DNA of 64,000 bases from Chloroflexota bacterium (GTDB taxonomy: Bacteria; Chloroflexota; Anaerolineae; Anaerolineales; Anaerolineaceae), in the NCBI GenBank assembly GCA_012522475.1, contig JAAYKH010000011.1, forward strand, positions 53,245-117,244, written 5' to 3'. Below, one piece after another: positions 8,375-18,995 of this stretch; position 1 is the stretch's first letter; the number at the start of each line of letters is the position of its first letter. The position numbers were made by a program, and so were the translations under genes. Below the pieces are notes generated by a model. It did not search any database. It was not told the origin of the DNA and saw only the letters and a list, made by a program, of their open reading frames with translations.

Positions 8375-8884
8375 CTAAGTGGTTTCCATTTCATCTTCAT
8401 CCTGGTCCGGGTGCCAGATTTGCTCTGCCCGGTCTGTATATAACACCCCATTGATATGATCAATTTCATGCTGGAAAATCCTCGCCAGCCAACCCTCTGC
8501 CCGGATTTTCACATTTTTTCCATGCCGGTCCTGGCCGCGCACCGTCACCACCTGCGCTCGTTCTACCTCGCCGATAAATTCCGGGACAGACAGACAACCT
8601 TCTATTCCCAATATGGTTTCTTCAGATTGACTCACAATTTCAGGATTTACCAACGCGTATAATTGCTTCGGAATGCTATCATCGTCCTCATTGCCAAACT
8701 CAACGACAATCACTCGCTTGGAAACACCAACCTGAGGCGCAGCGAGTCCCACACCCGGGGCCACACGCATGGTTTCAACCATGTCATCAATTAAAATTTG
8801 CAATTCTTCATCAAAAACCTCAACCGGTTGTGCCTTTTGACGTAAGACGGTTTCAGTATAAGGATATATCTTTCGAATGCTCAT
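8375..8884 (-). CDS. def: Peptide deformylase
   Basis: The 169-residue product carries all three deformylase motifs: GVGLAAPQ, EGCLSVP and QHEIDH, which supply the metal ligands Cys, His, His and the catalytic Glu. It removes the formyl group from N-terminal methionine of new proteins. A CGGGAGC Shine-Dalgarno-like stretch lies about 10 bases upstream, and a TAAAAT box precedes that. recF follows after six bases on the same strand. Confidence 0.95.
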   Translation of the reverse strand: MSIRKIYPYTETVLRQKAQPVEVFDEELQILIDDMVETMRVAPGVGLAAPQVGVSKRVIVVEFGNEDDDSIPKQLYALVNPEIVSQSEETILGIEGCLSVPEFIGEVERAQVVTVRGQDRHGKNVKIRAEGWLARIFQHEIDHINGVLYTDRAEQIWHPDQDEDEMETT

Positions 8885-8945
8885 CGTATTTGCTCCCGTT
8901 GCATTTTACCAGTAAATTTTCATGACCGTTATCAACGATCTGTTT

Positions 8946-10643
8946 TTATTTAGAGGAACTGATTTTACCCCGATCAAGTCGATGTGTCGTCTGCGATTCA
9001 GCAGCCTTGCGATGATAAGCCGCAATCCATTCCGAAAACCGCTCCCGTTCCGCGTCAATTTCAAACTGCTTGACCTTGTCCAACCGTTCACCCATTCGGT
9101 AAAAAATATCTTCCTGAACCCTGGCTGGGTCGTATACATGGTCAAAGGAGAGGCGCGTGTTACCCACAATGATATACACCGTGCCAAAGTTGAATAAAAA
9201 ACCCCAAAAGCCCAGTCGTTCATATTCAATGCTGAGTACGTTTTCCAGGGGAGCAGACCGCCGTTGAATTTTTCCCAGGGGTTTACGGTCTAAATCGATG
9301 ACCTGGTCTTGGGTCACCATAAAAACATCGTTACGCCAGTCTGCGTAGACGTATAGCATCCACAGGAAGATAACAAACAGAAACACGACAATCAACGCCA
9401 AAGTTTCTGTAATCGGAAGAAAAGCCAGCCGTCCCCCCAGGCGCAGTATAGCGGCTGCTACCATTAAAGCCGTCAAGAGAAGGGGCAAAAACAGGCCTCG
9501 GATGAGAACAAACCAGTGTTTACGATAGGTAATTGCGCCGTCATGCTCATACCGTAGCCTAATAAAGTCTGAAAACAACCAGGTGAAAAAACCGGGTTCT
9601 TTCAATTCCAGTTCTGCTTCCAGCGATGCCTGGCGTGCAGTTTCCACCTCGACGACATCCTCAGCATCAGCGGACAAATTTAATAGTTCCTGCAATTTTC
9701 GGCTCATGATGCGCGCTTCTTCACGCCTGTTCACAGATTGCAAACGGCGCCAGTAAGATTCGATCATGCTGGCCGTTTCCTCAGCATACGCAATTTCCCG
9801 CAAACGGATCGTGCCCACATAAGTGGTCACCACCACATCTCCAAAGCCTAATAAGGTTCCCAATCGGGAGCGATGAATGCCCACCGACATAATCGCTCGC
9901 AATGGCGCTTCCTGGCGGCTATCATGAATAAAAGCGACTTTTTCAATCCATACCACACGTTTATTCGTCACGATGAAAAAGTCGTTTTGCCAATCGTTGT
10001 AGGCCCAAATCGACCACAATAAGCAGGCGGTTAAGCCTGTCGCGAAGGTAATCCATCCATAACTACGCCCTGGCAGCCAGAACCATTGGAAAAACACAGA
10101 AATCAGCACCACAAACACACCCACGAGCATCGGCGGAATCAATCTCGACCACATGATGGCAGGATGCCGGCGGGTCATCACATGGACGTGTTCATCTTCA
10201 TGTAACCAGGGTAATGAAACCTGAGATGCCAGCTGCCGGCTTTGAATGGCTACGTCCAGCATTGCTTCAAGATCAGTTATTTGATCATAGATTTCTGCAT
10301 AACGCTTGTACTCAAGGGCGAGGACGACCGTTACCCCACAAGAAACTGCCCGATAAGCGTGGGGATCATCATACAAAAGCGCTTCCTCACCAAAATAATC
10401 ACCCCCGGAGAGGTTCGCCATTAAAATTTCTTCATCAGCCAGATCGAAAAATAATGCCACCCGACCCTCATAAAGGACGTACATCGCCTCTGGTGAATCC
10501 CCGGTATCAAAGATCACCTCACCATCGCGATAAACCCTCGCGATGAATGAATCAGCTAAAAACTGTATTTCTTCGAGGGCAAGTTGAGAAAATATCGGAA
10601 CCTCTGATAGGGTTTCAATAACTGTCTCTCGCCTGATGTCCAT
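8946..10643 (-). CDS. Cyclic-nucleotide-binding membrane protein with two bPH-like domains
   Basis: The 565-residue product begins with a cNMP-binding domain (about 10-130; GGDYFGEEALL resembles the phosphate-binding cassette). Two modules follow, each a pair of membrane helices plus a bacterial-PH-like domain. Each module has a WxND(V/F)F(M/I)VT motif: NDWQNDFFIVTNKRVV near 215 and ADWRNDVFMVTQDQVI near 440. A charged linker separates them. The protein probably sits in the cytoplasmic membrane with the cNMP domain inside. The ATG at 10643 is preferred over an upstream TTG because a TATACT box ends six bases before it. It is divergent from the giant regulator at 10923. Confidence 0.75.
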   Translation of the reverse strand: MDIRRETVIETLSEVPIFSQLALEEIQFLADSFIARVYRDGEVIFDTGDSPEAMYVLYEGRVALFFDLADEEILMANLSGGDYFGEEALLYDDPHAYRAVSCGVTVVLALEYKRYAEIYDQITDLEAMLDVAIQSRQLASQVSLPWLHEDEHVHVMTRRHPAIMWSRLIPPMLVGVFVVLISVFFQWFWLPGRSYGWITFATGLTACLLWSIWAYNDWQNDFFIVTNKRVVWIEKVAFIHDSRQEAPLRAIMSVGIHRSRLGTLLGFGDVVVTTYVGTIRLREIAYAEETASMIESYWRRLQSVNRREEARIMSRKLQELLNLSADAEDVVEVETARQASLEAELELKEPGFFTWLFSDFIRLRYEHDGAITYRKHWFVLIRGLFLPLLLTALMVAAAILRLGGRLAFLPITETLALIVVFLFVIFLWMLYVYADWRNDVFMVTQDQVIDLDRKPLGKIQRRSAPLENVLSIEYERLGFWGFLFNFGTVYIIVGNTRLSFDHVYDPARVQEDIFYRMGERLDKVKQFEIDAERERFSEWIAAYHRKAAESQTTHRLDRGKISSSK

Positions 10644-10649
10644 GTTACA

Positions 10650-10655
10650 AGTATA
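10650..10655 (-). promoter_or_regulatory. -10 element, leaderless promoter of cNMP-binding protein
   Basis: TATACT on the minus strand ends six bases before the ATG at 10643, so the message would begin at the start codon. Confidence 0.5.
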
Positions 10656-10855
10656 AAACAAGTTCAGGCTTTAATAAACACTTTTCCAAAACCAGGAGCT
10701 ATCGAGGTATGATTGTTGCCGCATTCATCATCTTGTTTCACTTAACTGATAAGCACTTTAAAAGATTGGGAAGCAGACTATAAAGTGCGCCTCAGGTCAC
10801 TGTTATTCACTAAACAGAAAAAGGAAAACCTCCTATAATTAGCATCGGTTATATT

Positions 10856-10903
10856 TTTACATCGTCATATTGAATATGATATAATTTATCTAATTAGAGA
10901 TAA
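10856..10903 (+). promoter_or_regulatory. Promoter and possible operator of the giant regulator gene
   Basis: TTTACA (10856-10861) and TATAAT (10880-10885) are 18 bases apart. Immediately downstream lies an inverted repeat TTATCT-AATTAG-AGATAA (10886-10903) covering the likely start of transcription, a good position for a repressor. The ATG is at 10923. A second inverted repeat, GCACTTTA/TAAAGTGC, lies further upstream near 10750-10790 in the divergent intergenic region. Confidence 0.5.
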
Positions 10904-10922
10904 TAGAGCAAATGAGAACAAA

Positions 10923-13900
10923 ATGAATTGCACGAATTGCCAGTCTGAACTCCGATTTGGTGCGCATGTGTGCACTTCATGTGGCCACCCTGTTTCGGTC
11001 AACGTTCAACGGGAAGAGCTGTACTTTTCTCGCCTGACTGCCTTCGCGCCCGATACGCTGATTCGCAAAGTTCGGGTGGCGCCGTATCTCGCCAAAGAGC
11101 GACGCATCGTTACCGCCATCATGATCACGATAGCTAACGACGCATTAATTTCCGAAAAAATTCCGGATTTTGAACACACTCAGCTGCTCAACGATCTCCT
11201 CGACCATATTGCTAAGCGTATCTACGAGTACGAGGGCGCCATTGCCAAGCTGTGGAAGTATACCATCCTGGCTTTCTTCGGCGCTCCCATTTCCCATGAA
11301 GATGACCCGCTGCGGGCTGTCCACACGGCCGCTTTGGTTTTAAAAGACATCGACCTTCTCAATCAAACAGTCAAAGCTGCACACGGTGTCACCCTTCAGA
11401 TGAAAGTTGTGTTGAACACCGGGCCCATCCTGATTGGGAATATAAAACCCAATTTGAAGTTTGACTTCCAAACTCTGGACGGAACCATTGATCGCATCGA
11501 TCTGGCCATCGCAGCCGAGATTCCCCACACCAAGGTAGTCCTGTTCGATGACACCTATCAATTTGTTCGCCCCTTCGTCAAGGGCACTAAATTAGATCCC
11601 ATATTTTGTGAGGATGTTCAGGAACCGCTCCATCTTTGGCGGGTCAACCAGATTATTGATCGCAAAAGCGCTTTGCATCGATCCCCGATAGCTCAGATCA
11701 CCAGCCTGATCGGCCGAAAAAAAGAGCTGGATTCATTGCTCGAACTCAGTGAAACGGTTTTAGCCGGGTTGGGCCGGGTTGGTCTGGTTTTAGGTGAACC
11801 GGGGATTGGTAAATCCAGGTTGATCCTGGAGTGGAAACGCCAAATGAAAATACTGTACCCAAAGACACCTATGCGTTGGATTGAAGCCCACAGCCTGGCC
11901 TTTGGGCAGGAATTAGCCCATCACCTGCTTAAAAATCTCCTGCGGGCAGCCCTGGATATTTCTGCCACAACACCCGATGCTCAGACGAAAGAAATTTTAA
12001 GCGCCGCCCTCATGAACAGCATCTGCCCGGGTGATGAAAACATAATCCTTTACCTGGCCCATCTGCTAGAATTAGAGCTTTCTGAGCAAGAGGAAGCGCA
12101 AGTTCACCTTTTGCAGGCTCAGGAACTGCGCAACAAGTATTTACACTCGATCCAGACCTTCTTCCGGTGTCTTTCAATGCAGCAGCCTCTAATCATCGTG
12201 CTGGAAGACCTCCACTGGGCAGATGCCTCTTCGGTAGATCTTCTGATTGACCTGCTTTCCCTGACCTCATCTGCACCAATTTTGTTTTGTTTGGTTTCTC
12301 GCCCGGATCATGATTCCGTCGGTTGGAGCCTGATTAAAGCCGTTCGTGAAAAAATAGGTTTGCGAATGACAGAGCTAACACTGGAGAATCTCTCTGAGAG
12401 CGAGAGTCAATCCTTTGTTGAACAATTAATCAATTCTAAAGATATTCCAAAAATCATCCAAACCGCCGTACTCAACAAATCGGAGGGTAACCCTTACTTT
12501 ATCGAAGAGCTTGTCAACATGTTGATCAATGAAGGCGTCTTGCTCCAAAAGGGTAAAGGGTTTGTCATCTCAACAAAAATTGACGAAGACCGCATTCCTG
12601 ACAGCCTGCAAGGTCTGCTAACAGCCCGGATCGACCGCTTGCCCGAGGACGCGCGTCTGACGCTGCGCATTGCCAGCGTAATCGGTCGTTATTTCCCCGA
12701 AAAAGTGATCGCCAATGTCATGAAAGCACACGCACCGGACGTCAACCTGCTGGCACAACTAAATATTCTCGAATCGCTGCAAATTCTCTCCGTCGCAGAA
12801 GTTAAACCCGTGCTCACCTACAAATTCCATCACGTCTTAATGCACGAAGCCGCCTATCATTCAATCATCGAGGCTGATCGGGAGGATCTGCATCGCAGCG
12901 TCGGTTTAGCCCTGGAATTTCTATATCCTAACCAAAAAGAACGTTTGGCGTCTCAACTGGGATATCATTTCTTAATTGCCAGAGACATAGAAAAAGCCTT
13001 TCAATATTTAGATTTGGCGGGCCATGTCTCCATGAGGGCCTTTGCCGCTGCAGAGGCTGAGGACTATTTTTCTCGTGCAATTACCCTAACTTCAAACCTG
13101 GAACAACTCGCCCATCTTTACACCGACCTGGGTGAAGCGCGTGCCCAACAGGGAAAACACCGCCAGGCCGTCCAAGCCTGGAATGAAGCCATTCGCCACC
13201 TCCACCACCTCAATGACCCCGATCGCCTGGCCAGGGTATATGCCTGGTCAGCGCGTTCTGCCTGGTGGGGGTATGACCCTAAACACAGCCTTGAAATTTG
13301 TCTTGCGGGGTTAAAAGCCGTTGAAGGGGCTGATGAAAGCCCTGATATCGCCTATCTCATCCATGAGACTGGTCGCTCGTATTTATTTAACGATCAACCC
13401 GATAAAGCCCGCGCCTTTTGTGAACAATCCCTTGAAATGGCCCAGCATTTAGGGGCGGTGGATGTGCAAGCAGAGGCCCTGGCCACCATTGGCATCCTCC
13501 CCACAACCAGGCCAGAACAGGCCATCGACGCGCTTGAAATGGCTGTGAAAATCAGTGAGGAAAATAATCTTTATAGCCCGGCCTCGCGTGCCTACATTAA
13601 CCTGGCTGCAGTCATAGATAACCTTGGCGAGGTTCGATTGGCGCGTGATTATCGCATGCGGGCCATCCAGCTCGGACGGAAAATTGGCAGTATTTCCGAC
13701 GAATTATTCCTTCATCAAACCATTGCCCGGGCGTCACTCTGGCTGGCAGATTTTAACGATGCGAAGACCAGGCTCGTTCAAAGCGAACAGCTTATCCAGC
13801 AAACAGAAACGCACCTTTCAGAAGCTTGGTTGACCCAATCCTACCTGGAAGGAAATTATCACCGCCTGAAAGGCAATTTCGACCAGGCACTCGAGATCTT

Positions 13901-15281
13901 CACCGAATTAATCGGGCGCAGCCGTCAGCTTGGAGATGCTCAACAACTCGTCGCTGCCCATCTTGCATTAACTGAAACGCTCTTTGAACCTTACCTCTTG
14001 GAGGACACGGATCACAATGCCGCCGATTTAAACCTCGCCCTCAATATGCTTGAATCCGCCCAGGAGCAACCCGGAAAAGACGCACATTTCCCCCGGGTTG
14101 GTGCGCTGTGCCTTACGAGCGATATTTTAACCGCCAAAGGTGATTTCGAAAAAGCCAAGCTGGCCTTGAGCCGGGCAGAAGAGGTTTATCGCGCCCTCCC
14201 CAACATGAGCGACCGGGTCAGGATTACACATGCCCAGGCCAGAATTAAAGCAGGCGAAAAATATTATCAGGAAGCGATTAACCTGCTTGTTGAATTAGAT
14301 CACCTGCTGGAAAAAATGGAAGGGCGCTGGTGGCGTGCCCGGGTCTGGTTAGAGCTTGGTGAGATCTACCTCAAAAGAAACGGGCCTGAAGATATCGATC
14401 AGGCTCAAAACTATTTCCGCAATTCGCTGGCAGAATTTAATGAATTGGAAGTAAGTTATTACCCCGATGTCATTGTCGAAAAACTGCGCCAGGTACAACA
14501 CATCTCCCGGGCGACAGCCATCGCGCATCATAAGGTCACCGAAGAATTGGAACAAGCCGGACGGGTGCAACATACATTAATTCCTACTCATTCCCCGGTG
14601 ATCCCCGGATACGAGATCAACGGCATCCTGTTGCCTGCGCGCGAGACTTCCGGCGATTTTTATGATTTCATTGAACTGGGTGATGGTAGGCTCGGTATTG
14701 TTATCGCTGATGTGGGGGATAAAGGCGCCGGCGCAGCGCTCTATATGGCCATGAGCCGAACACTGATCCGCACCTACGCAAAAGAGAGTCTGATGAGCCC
14801 CAAACAGGTCGTGCAACAGCTCAACAGGCGCATCCTGACAGACACCCAGTTGGGAATCTATCTGACTGTCGTCTTTGGCATCCTTGATCCTGACCTGGAA
14901 ACCTTTACTTATGTCAATGCCGGTCACAACCCACCCATCCTGCTTGTCCAGGACAACGAGCAGATCAAATTAACCGAGTTCAAAAAGACTGGCACCCTGG
15001 TCGGTATCTTTCCAGAAAATACTTGGGAGGAAAAATCGATCACCATCCAAAACGGCATTGTACTGATTCTCTATACAGACGGAATTACCGAAGCACAAAA
15101 CAAGGACGGCGCTTTTTATGGAATCGACCGTTTTTACGAAGTATTAAAGGACAACTTCTCCCTATCTGCAGAAGACCTGCGTAACTGCATCTTAGAAGAT
15201 GTCCAGGCTTTTACAGGTTCATCACCTCGTTTAGATGATATCACCCTGGTGATTATCTCAAAGTTTGATGCGCATACTTAA
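10923..15281 (+). CDS. Multidomain regulator: zinc ribbon, pseudo-cyclase, AAA/STAND ATPase, TPR, SpoIIE-type phosphatase
   Basis: The 1452-residue product starts with a zinc ribbon (CxxC...CTSCG). A class III cyclase-like domain follows (about 60-225). In it the two metal-binding Asp positions and the Asn/Arg pair appear replaced (MITIAN, LWKYTILAFFGAP, DRIDLA), so it should not make cAMP. Residues about 260-500 form a STAND-type ATPase with Walker A GEPGIGKSRL and VLEDLHWAD as Walker B. About 650-1180 are TPR-like helical repeats. The C-terminus (about 1215-1450) is a SpoIIE/PP2C phosphatase with ETSGDFYDF, IADVGDKGAGAAL and VNAGHNPP. It probably integrates signals and dephosphorylates a protein partner, but the partner is not in view. 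Confidence 0.85.
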   Translation: MNCTNCQSELRFGAHVCTSCGHPVSVNVQREELYFSRLTAFAPDTLIRKVRVAPYLAKERRIVTAIMITIANDALISEKIPDFEHTQLLNDLLDHIAKRIYEYEGAIAKLWKYTILAFFGAPISHEDDPLRAVHTAALVLKDIDLLNQTVKAAHGVTLQMKVVLNTGPILIGNIKPNLKFDFQTLDGTIDRIDLAIAAEIPHTKVVLFDDTYQFVRPFVKGTKLDPIFCEDVQEPLHLWRVNQIIDRKSALHRSPIAQITSLIGRKKELDSLLELSETVLAGLGRVGLVLGEPGIGKSRLILEWKRQMKILYPKTPMRWIEAHSLAFGQELAHHLLKNLLRAALDISATTPDAQTKEILSAALMNSICPGDENIILYLAHLLELELSEQEEAQVHLLQAQELRNKYLHSIQTFFRCLSMQQPLIIVLEDLHWADASSVDLLIDLLSLTSSAPILFCLVSRPDHDSVGWSLIKAVREKIGLRMTELTLENLSESESQSFVEQLINSKDIPKIIQTAVLNKSEGNPYFIEELVNMLINEGVLLQKGKGFVISTKIDEDRIPDSLQGLLTARIDRLPEDARLTLRIASVIGRYFPEKVIANVMKAHAPDVNLLAQLNILESLQILSVAEVKPVLTYKFHHVLMHEAAYHSIIEADREDLHRSVGLALEFLYPNQKERLASQLGYHFLIARDIEKAFQYLDLAGHVSMRAFAAAEAEDYFSRAITLTSNLEQLAHLYTDLGEARAQQGKHRQAVQAWNEAIRHLHHLNDPDRLARVYAWSARSAWWGYDPKHSLEICLAGLKAVEGADESPDIAYLIHETGRSYLFNDQPDKARAFCEQSLEMAQHLGAVDVQAEALATIGILPTTRPEQAIDALEMAVKISEENNLYSPASRAYINLAAVIDNLGEVRLARDYRMRAIQLGRKIGSISDELFLHQTIARASLWLADFNDAKTRLVQSEQLIQQTETHLSEAWLTQSYLEGNYHRLKGNFDQALEIFTELIGRSRQLGDAQQLVAAHLALTETLFEPYLLEDTDHNAADLNLALNMLESAQEQPGKDAHFPRVGALCLTSDILTAKGDFEKAKLALSRAEEVYRALPNMSDRVRITHAQARIKAGEKYYQEAINLLVELDHLLEKMEGRWWRARVWLELGEIYLKRNGPEDIDQAQNYFRNSLAEFNELEVSYYPDVIVEKLRQVQHISRATAIAHHKVTEELEQAGRVQHTLIPTHSPVIPGYEINGILLPARETSGDFYDFIELGDGRLGIVIADVGDKGAGAALYMAMSRTLIRTYAKESLMSPKQVVQQLNRRILTDTQLGIYLTVVFGILDPDLETFTYVNAGHNPPILLVQDNEQIKLTEFKKTGTLVGIFPENTWEEKSITIQNGIVLILYTDGITEAQNKDGAFYGIDRFYEVLKDNFSLSAEDLRNCILEDVQAFTGSSPRLDDITLVIISKFDAHT

Positions 15282-15284
15282 AAA

Positions 15285-15311
15285 ACAGCCTGGCTATTTT
15301 GGCCAGGCTGT
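15285..15311 (-). terminator. Terminator of clpC, shared intergenic hairpin
   Basis: A perfect 10-bp stem ACAGCCTGGC/GCCAGGCTGT with a 7-base loop lies between the two convergent genes. On the minus strand it is followed by six T residues, so it mainly terminates clpC. The plus-strand tail is poor. Confidence 0.75.
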
Positions 15312-15328
15312 CTGCGATTTAAGCAAAT

Positions 15329-17800
15329 TTACTTCGACATTTCCGCCTGATCCAGGTTGGGCAGGTTAACCATAATTTTTTTCTTGAACACCACCTGTCC
15401 ATCTTCAATATCAATCAGAACGGTATCCCCATAGACAAAATCACCAGAAAGCAAGCTGATCGATAAGGGGCTTTCAACATACTTTTGTAGCGCTCGTTTG
15501 AGCGGGCGGGCTCCGAAGGCCGGGTCATAACCCTCGTTAGACAGCCATACCCGGGCTTCTTCTGTTAGTTCCACGTGTATACCGTAATCATCCAGCCGCG
15601 CCTGAATTTCTTCCATCTGCATACCTACAATTTCATGCATATCGTCCTTCGTCAGCAGTGAAAATAGGATAATTTCATCAATGCGATTAAGGAATTCCGG
15701 CCTGTAGGCACCTTTCAGTGCTTTTTCAATTTTTTCTTTATCAGCTTTATCATCTTCATTCTCTGAACTCAAAAAGCCCAGGGTTCCGCCCCGGGTCACA
15801 TATTCAGTACCCAGGTTGCTGGTCATGATCAGCACGGTATTTCTAAAATCAACCACCCGGCCCTGCCCATCGGTCAGTCGTCCATCATCAAGAATTTGCA
15901 GCAGTGCGTTCCACACCTCGGGGTGTGCTTTCTCAATCTCATCAAATAACACCACCCGGTACGGGCGCCGGCGGACAGCCTCGGTTAGTTGACCGCCCTC
16001 TTCATAACCAACATATCCTGGCGGAGCGCCAAACAAGCGTGAAACTGCATGCTGCTCACGGTATTCGCTCATGTCAATCCGCACCAGGGCATCCTCATCA
16101 TCGAACATAAATTCTGCCAGGGCTTTTGCCAGTTCGGTTTTACCCACACCGGAAGGGCCAATGAAAATAAACGAACCAATCGGTCGCCGCGGGTCTTTCA
16201 AGCCGCTCCGGGCTCGCCGGATCGCATCAGCCAAAGCTTCAACTGCCTTCGCTTGCCCCACCAGGCGTTCATGCAGACGGGCTTCCATATGCAGTAATTT
16301 GTCTTTTTCATCTTCTAACATTTGAGAGACGGGTATACCCGTCCACTGGTTGATCACTTCAGTGATGTCGTGCACATCCACCACTTCATTCAATTCATGT
16401 TCCTGTTCCCAGCGATCGCGTTGATGGTTGAACAGTTCTTCAAGGCGCAAGCGTTCAGATTTCATCGCAGCCGCATGTTGAAAATCGCTCTCTGTCCCCG
16501 CTTGTTCTTCCTCTTTCAAAAGACGGTCGATTTCGCTTTTCATTTTTTTAAGATCATCTGGCAGCGAATACAGGGCACCCCGCAGCTTAGCCGCGGCTTC
16601 GTCGATCAGGTCAATTGCCTTATCAGGCAAACGTCGATCAGTAACATAACGGGTCGATAGTTTCGCAGCCTGGACTAAAGCCTCATCTGAGAAAGTCACC
16701 TTGTGATGGGCTTCATACCGACCTTGCAGGCCGCGCAGCATCTCAATCGTATCGTCAACGGTGGGTTCCTCCACAAAAATTGGCGCAAACCGCCGCTCAA
16801 GGGCAGCATCTTTCTCGATATATTTATGATATTCATCCAACGTGGTGGCGCCCACACACTGTAATTCGCCGCGAGCCAGGGCCGGTTTCAGCATGCTGGA
16901 TGCATCTATCGCACCCTGGGCCGCGCCTGCCCCTACCACGATATGCAGCTCATCGATGAACAGGATAATCTCACCTTCAGAGCGTTGGATCTCCTCAATC
17001 GCCGCTTTCAATCGCTCTTCAAATTCACCCCGAAAGCGTGTACCAGCGATCATGGCGCCCAGGTCGAGGGAGACAACACGTTTACCCATCAAGATCTCGG
17101 GGACATCATCGGTTGCGATCTTCTGAGAAAGACCCTCTACAATGGCAGTTTTTCCAACACCTGCTTCACCGATCAAGACCGGGTTATTTTTCGTCCGGCG
17201 ACATAAAATCTGGATCAAGCGCAATATTTCATTATCACGCCCGATCACCGGGTCTAATTTGCCTTCACGAGCCAATTTTGAAAGATCACGCGAATATTTA
17301 TCCAATGTTCGGTAACGCGACTCAGCCTTAGGGTCCGTCACCGTCTTACCGCCACGCAACTCTTCAATGGCAGTCATCACCCGCTGGTGTGTGATTCCCA
17401 AATCATCCATTAAGCGGGATGCCGGGGTGTTGCGCTCGCTGAGAATGGCCAAGAAGAGATGCTCTGTGGAGATGTATTTGTCCTTCAAACGGTTGGCTTC
17501 CTGGTTAGCCTGATCAACAATTCGTTTAACTCGAATGGTGATAAAAACCTGACCGGCGCCACCGCCAAAAATATTGGCTTTCGGGCTGGTCCGCAGAATA
17601 TAATCTAACCTTTCTTTGAAGTTCTCCTCATCAACATCGAGAGTTTCCAACAATTGTGAGATAACACCTTCAGGCTGCTCGATCAGAGCCAGTAAAATAT
17701 GTTCAGTATCAATCTGATTGTGCCCATATCGTTGAATAATCTCAGCCGCTCGTTGTGCAGCCTCCTGAGCACGTTCAGTAAAACGATCAAATCGCATCAT
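15329..17800 (-). CDS. clpC: ClpC-type AAA+ chaperone/unfoldase
   Basis: The 823-residue product has two N-terminal Clp repeats (about 1-145). AAA domain 1 carries GEAGVGKT and the FIDELH Walker B. A UVR-like middle segment lies near 420-450. AAA domain 2 carries GPSGVGKT and [13 protein letters not shown]. ClpC unfolds proteins for degradation by ClpP, usually with an adaptor. The short middle region rather than a long coiled coil favours ClpC over ClpB. Translation may start at either of two adjacent ATGs (17800 or 17797), preceded by AAGGA. A TATAAT at 17855-17860 (minus) gives a leader of about 50 bases. No CIRCE element is visible. Confidence 0.9.
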   Translation of the reverse strand: MMRFDRFTERAQEAAQRAAEIIQRYGHNQIDTEHILLALIEQPEGVISQLLETLDVDEENFKERLDYILRTSPKANIFGGGAGQVFITIRVKRIVDQANQEANRLKDKYISTEHLFLAILSERNTPASRLMDDLGITHQRVMTAIEELRGGKTVTDPKAESRYRTLDKYSRDLSKLAREGKLDPVIGRDNEILRLIQILCRRTKNNPVLIGEAGVGKTAIVEGLSQKIATDDVPEILMGKRVVSLDLGAMIAGTRFRGEFEERLKAAIEEIQRSEGEIILFIDELHIVVGAGAAQGAIDASSMLKPALARGELQCVGATTLDEYHKYIEKDAALERRFAPIFVEEPTVDDTIEMLRGLQGRYEAHHKVTFSDEALVQAAKLSTRYVTDRRLPDKAIDLIDEAAAKLRGALYSLPDDLKKMKSEIDRLLKEEEQAGTESDFQHAAAMKSERLRLEELFNHQRDRWEQEHELNEVVDVHDITEVINQWTGIPVSQMLEDEKDKLLHMEARLHERLVGQAKAVEALADAIRRARSGLKDPRRPIGSFIFIGPSGVGKTELAKALAEFMFDDEDALVRIDMSEYREQHAVSRLFGAPPGYVGYEEGGQLTEAVRRRPYRVVLFDEIEKAHPEVWNALLQILDDGRLTDGQGRVVDFRNTVLIMTSNLGTEYVTRGGTLGFLSSENEDDKADKEKIEKALKGAYRPEFLNRIDEIILFSLLTKDDMHEIVGMQMEEIQARLDDYGIHVELTEEARVWLSNEGYDPAFGARPLKRALQKYVESPLSISLLSGDFVYGDTVLIDIEDGQVVFKKKIMVNLPNLDQAEMSK

Positions 17801-17854
17801 AATCGTACTTATCCTTGGTTAAATGGTTAAAATTGTCCACTTTGGAACACTTAA

Positions 17855-17860
17855 ATTATA
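17855..17860 (-). promoter_or_regulatory. -10 element of clpC
   Basis: TATAAT on the minus strand lies 54 bases before the ATG pair. Neither a CIRCE repeat nor a CtsR-like heptad repeat could be recognised nearby. Confidence 0.45.
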
Positions 17861-17956
17861 ACATTTATAATTGCTCGCCGTAACCATTCATACAAGAAAA
17901 CTATAAAATATTAACAATGCTTCAGGTTAAGATGCCATGATTGCACCAGAAACAGC

Positions 17957-18979
17957 TTATAAAATCAGCATCGCATCACCAAAAGAGAAAAAGCGGTAAT
18001 CTTCGTCGATGGCCACCTCGTATGCTTTGAGGATCAATTCCCGATCAGCAAAGGCGCTCACCAGCATCAGCAGGGTTGATTTTGGCAAATGAAAATTTGT
18101 GATCATCACATCCACAGCTTTGAAAGTAAATCTGGGCAGGATAAACAGATCAGTTGGCCCTGAAATCGGAGAGACAACTCGTTCATCAGCTCTTCTTTGG
18201 GCGGCCGATTCTAACGTGCGAACGCTGGTTGTCCCCACCGCGATCACCCGTTTGCCGGCAGCTTTGGCCGCATTAATTTCATCCGCCGCACGGCGGTCTA
18301 ATTGACACCATTCTGTATGAATTTTGTGCGTCCGGGGGTCTGCTTCGGTTACGGGTGCAAAGGTATCCAGCCCCACGTGCAAGGTCACCCGGGCAAATAA
18401 GACGCCTTGATCAGCCAGCTTTTTCATCAGCAGGTTCGTAAAATGCAAGCCGGCAGTCGGTGCAGCCGCGGAGCCTGGTGCGGTCGCATAGATGGTTTGA
18501 TACCGTTCCGGGTCGTCCAGTCGGGTGTGGATATAGGGTGGCAAGGGAACATTTCCGACACGATCAAAAAACAGCTCGATCGGTTCGTCAAAGCGTACCA
18601 GCCGTTTAGAGCCATCCAGCATCGCAACGATCTCTCCGGCGGGGCCATCTTCTATCGATAACCGTCTGCCCTGGGTTAACCCTTTCCCACCGACTAATGC
18701 GGTCCAGGTACAGGCATCACCTTTTTCCAGCAGCAGTAATTCCACTCTCCCCCCACCAGGTTGTTTCCTGGCAAAGATGCGCGCCGGGATGACACGCGTC
18801 TCGTTAATGACCAAGATATCGCCCGGATTTAAAAACCGGTCAATCTCCCAGAACTGACTGTGTTCAATCAGCCCTGTGCTGCGATTAACAACCATCAAAC
18901 GTGAATTATGGCGGGGTGTAACAGGGGTTTGTGCAATTCGATCCCGGGGGAGATCATAATCAAAATCAGTTGTGCGCAT
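17957..18979 (-). CDS. queA: S-adenosylmethionine:tRNA ribosyltransferase-isomerase
   Basis: The 340-residue product shows QueA landmarks: FDYDLPRDRIAQTP at the N-terminus, NETRVIPAR, GRVELLLLE, TAGLHFT, HVGLDTF, GTTSVRTLES and MITNFHLPKSTLLMLVSAF near the end. QueA transfers the ribosyl part of SAM to 7-aminomethyl-7-deazaguanine in tRNA, giving epoxyqueuosine. The ATG at 18979 is chosen because the family start follows it directly; an upstream extension of the frame overlaps ruvB. The gene begins 16 bases after ruvB, so the two are co-transcribed. Confidence 0.95.
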   Translation of the reverse strand: MRTTDFDYDLPRDRIAQTPVTPRHNSRLMVVNRSTGLIEHSQFWEIDRFLNPGDILVINETRVIPARIFARKQPGGGRVELLLLEKGDACTWTALVGGKGLTQGRRLSIEDGPAGEIVAMLDGSKRLVRFDEPIELFFDRVGNVPLPPYIHTRLDDPERYQTIYATAPGSAAAPTAGLHFTNLLMKKLADQGVLFARVTLHVGLDTFAPVTEADPRTHKIHTEWCQLDRRAADEINAAKAAGKRVIAVGTTSVRTLESAAQRRADERVVSPISGPTDLFILPRFTFKAVDVMITNFHLPKSTLLMLVSAFADRELILKAYEVAIDEDYRFFSFGDAMLIL

Positions 18980-18995
18980 GAAGGGTCTTTGAGAA

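Noticed and set aside
17801..17956. CIRCE or CtsR control of clpC
   Set aside because: No TTAGCACTC/GAGTGCTAA pair or heptad repeat is present upstream.
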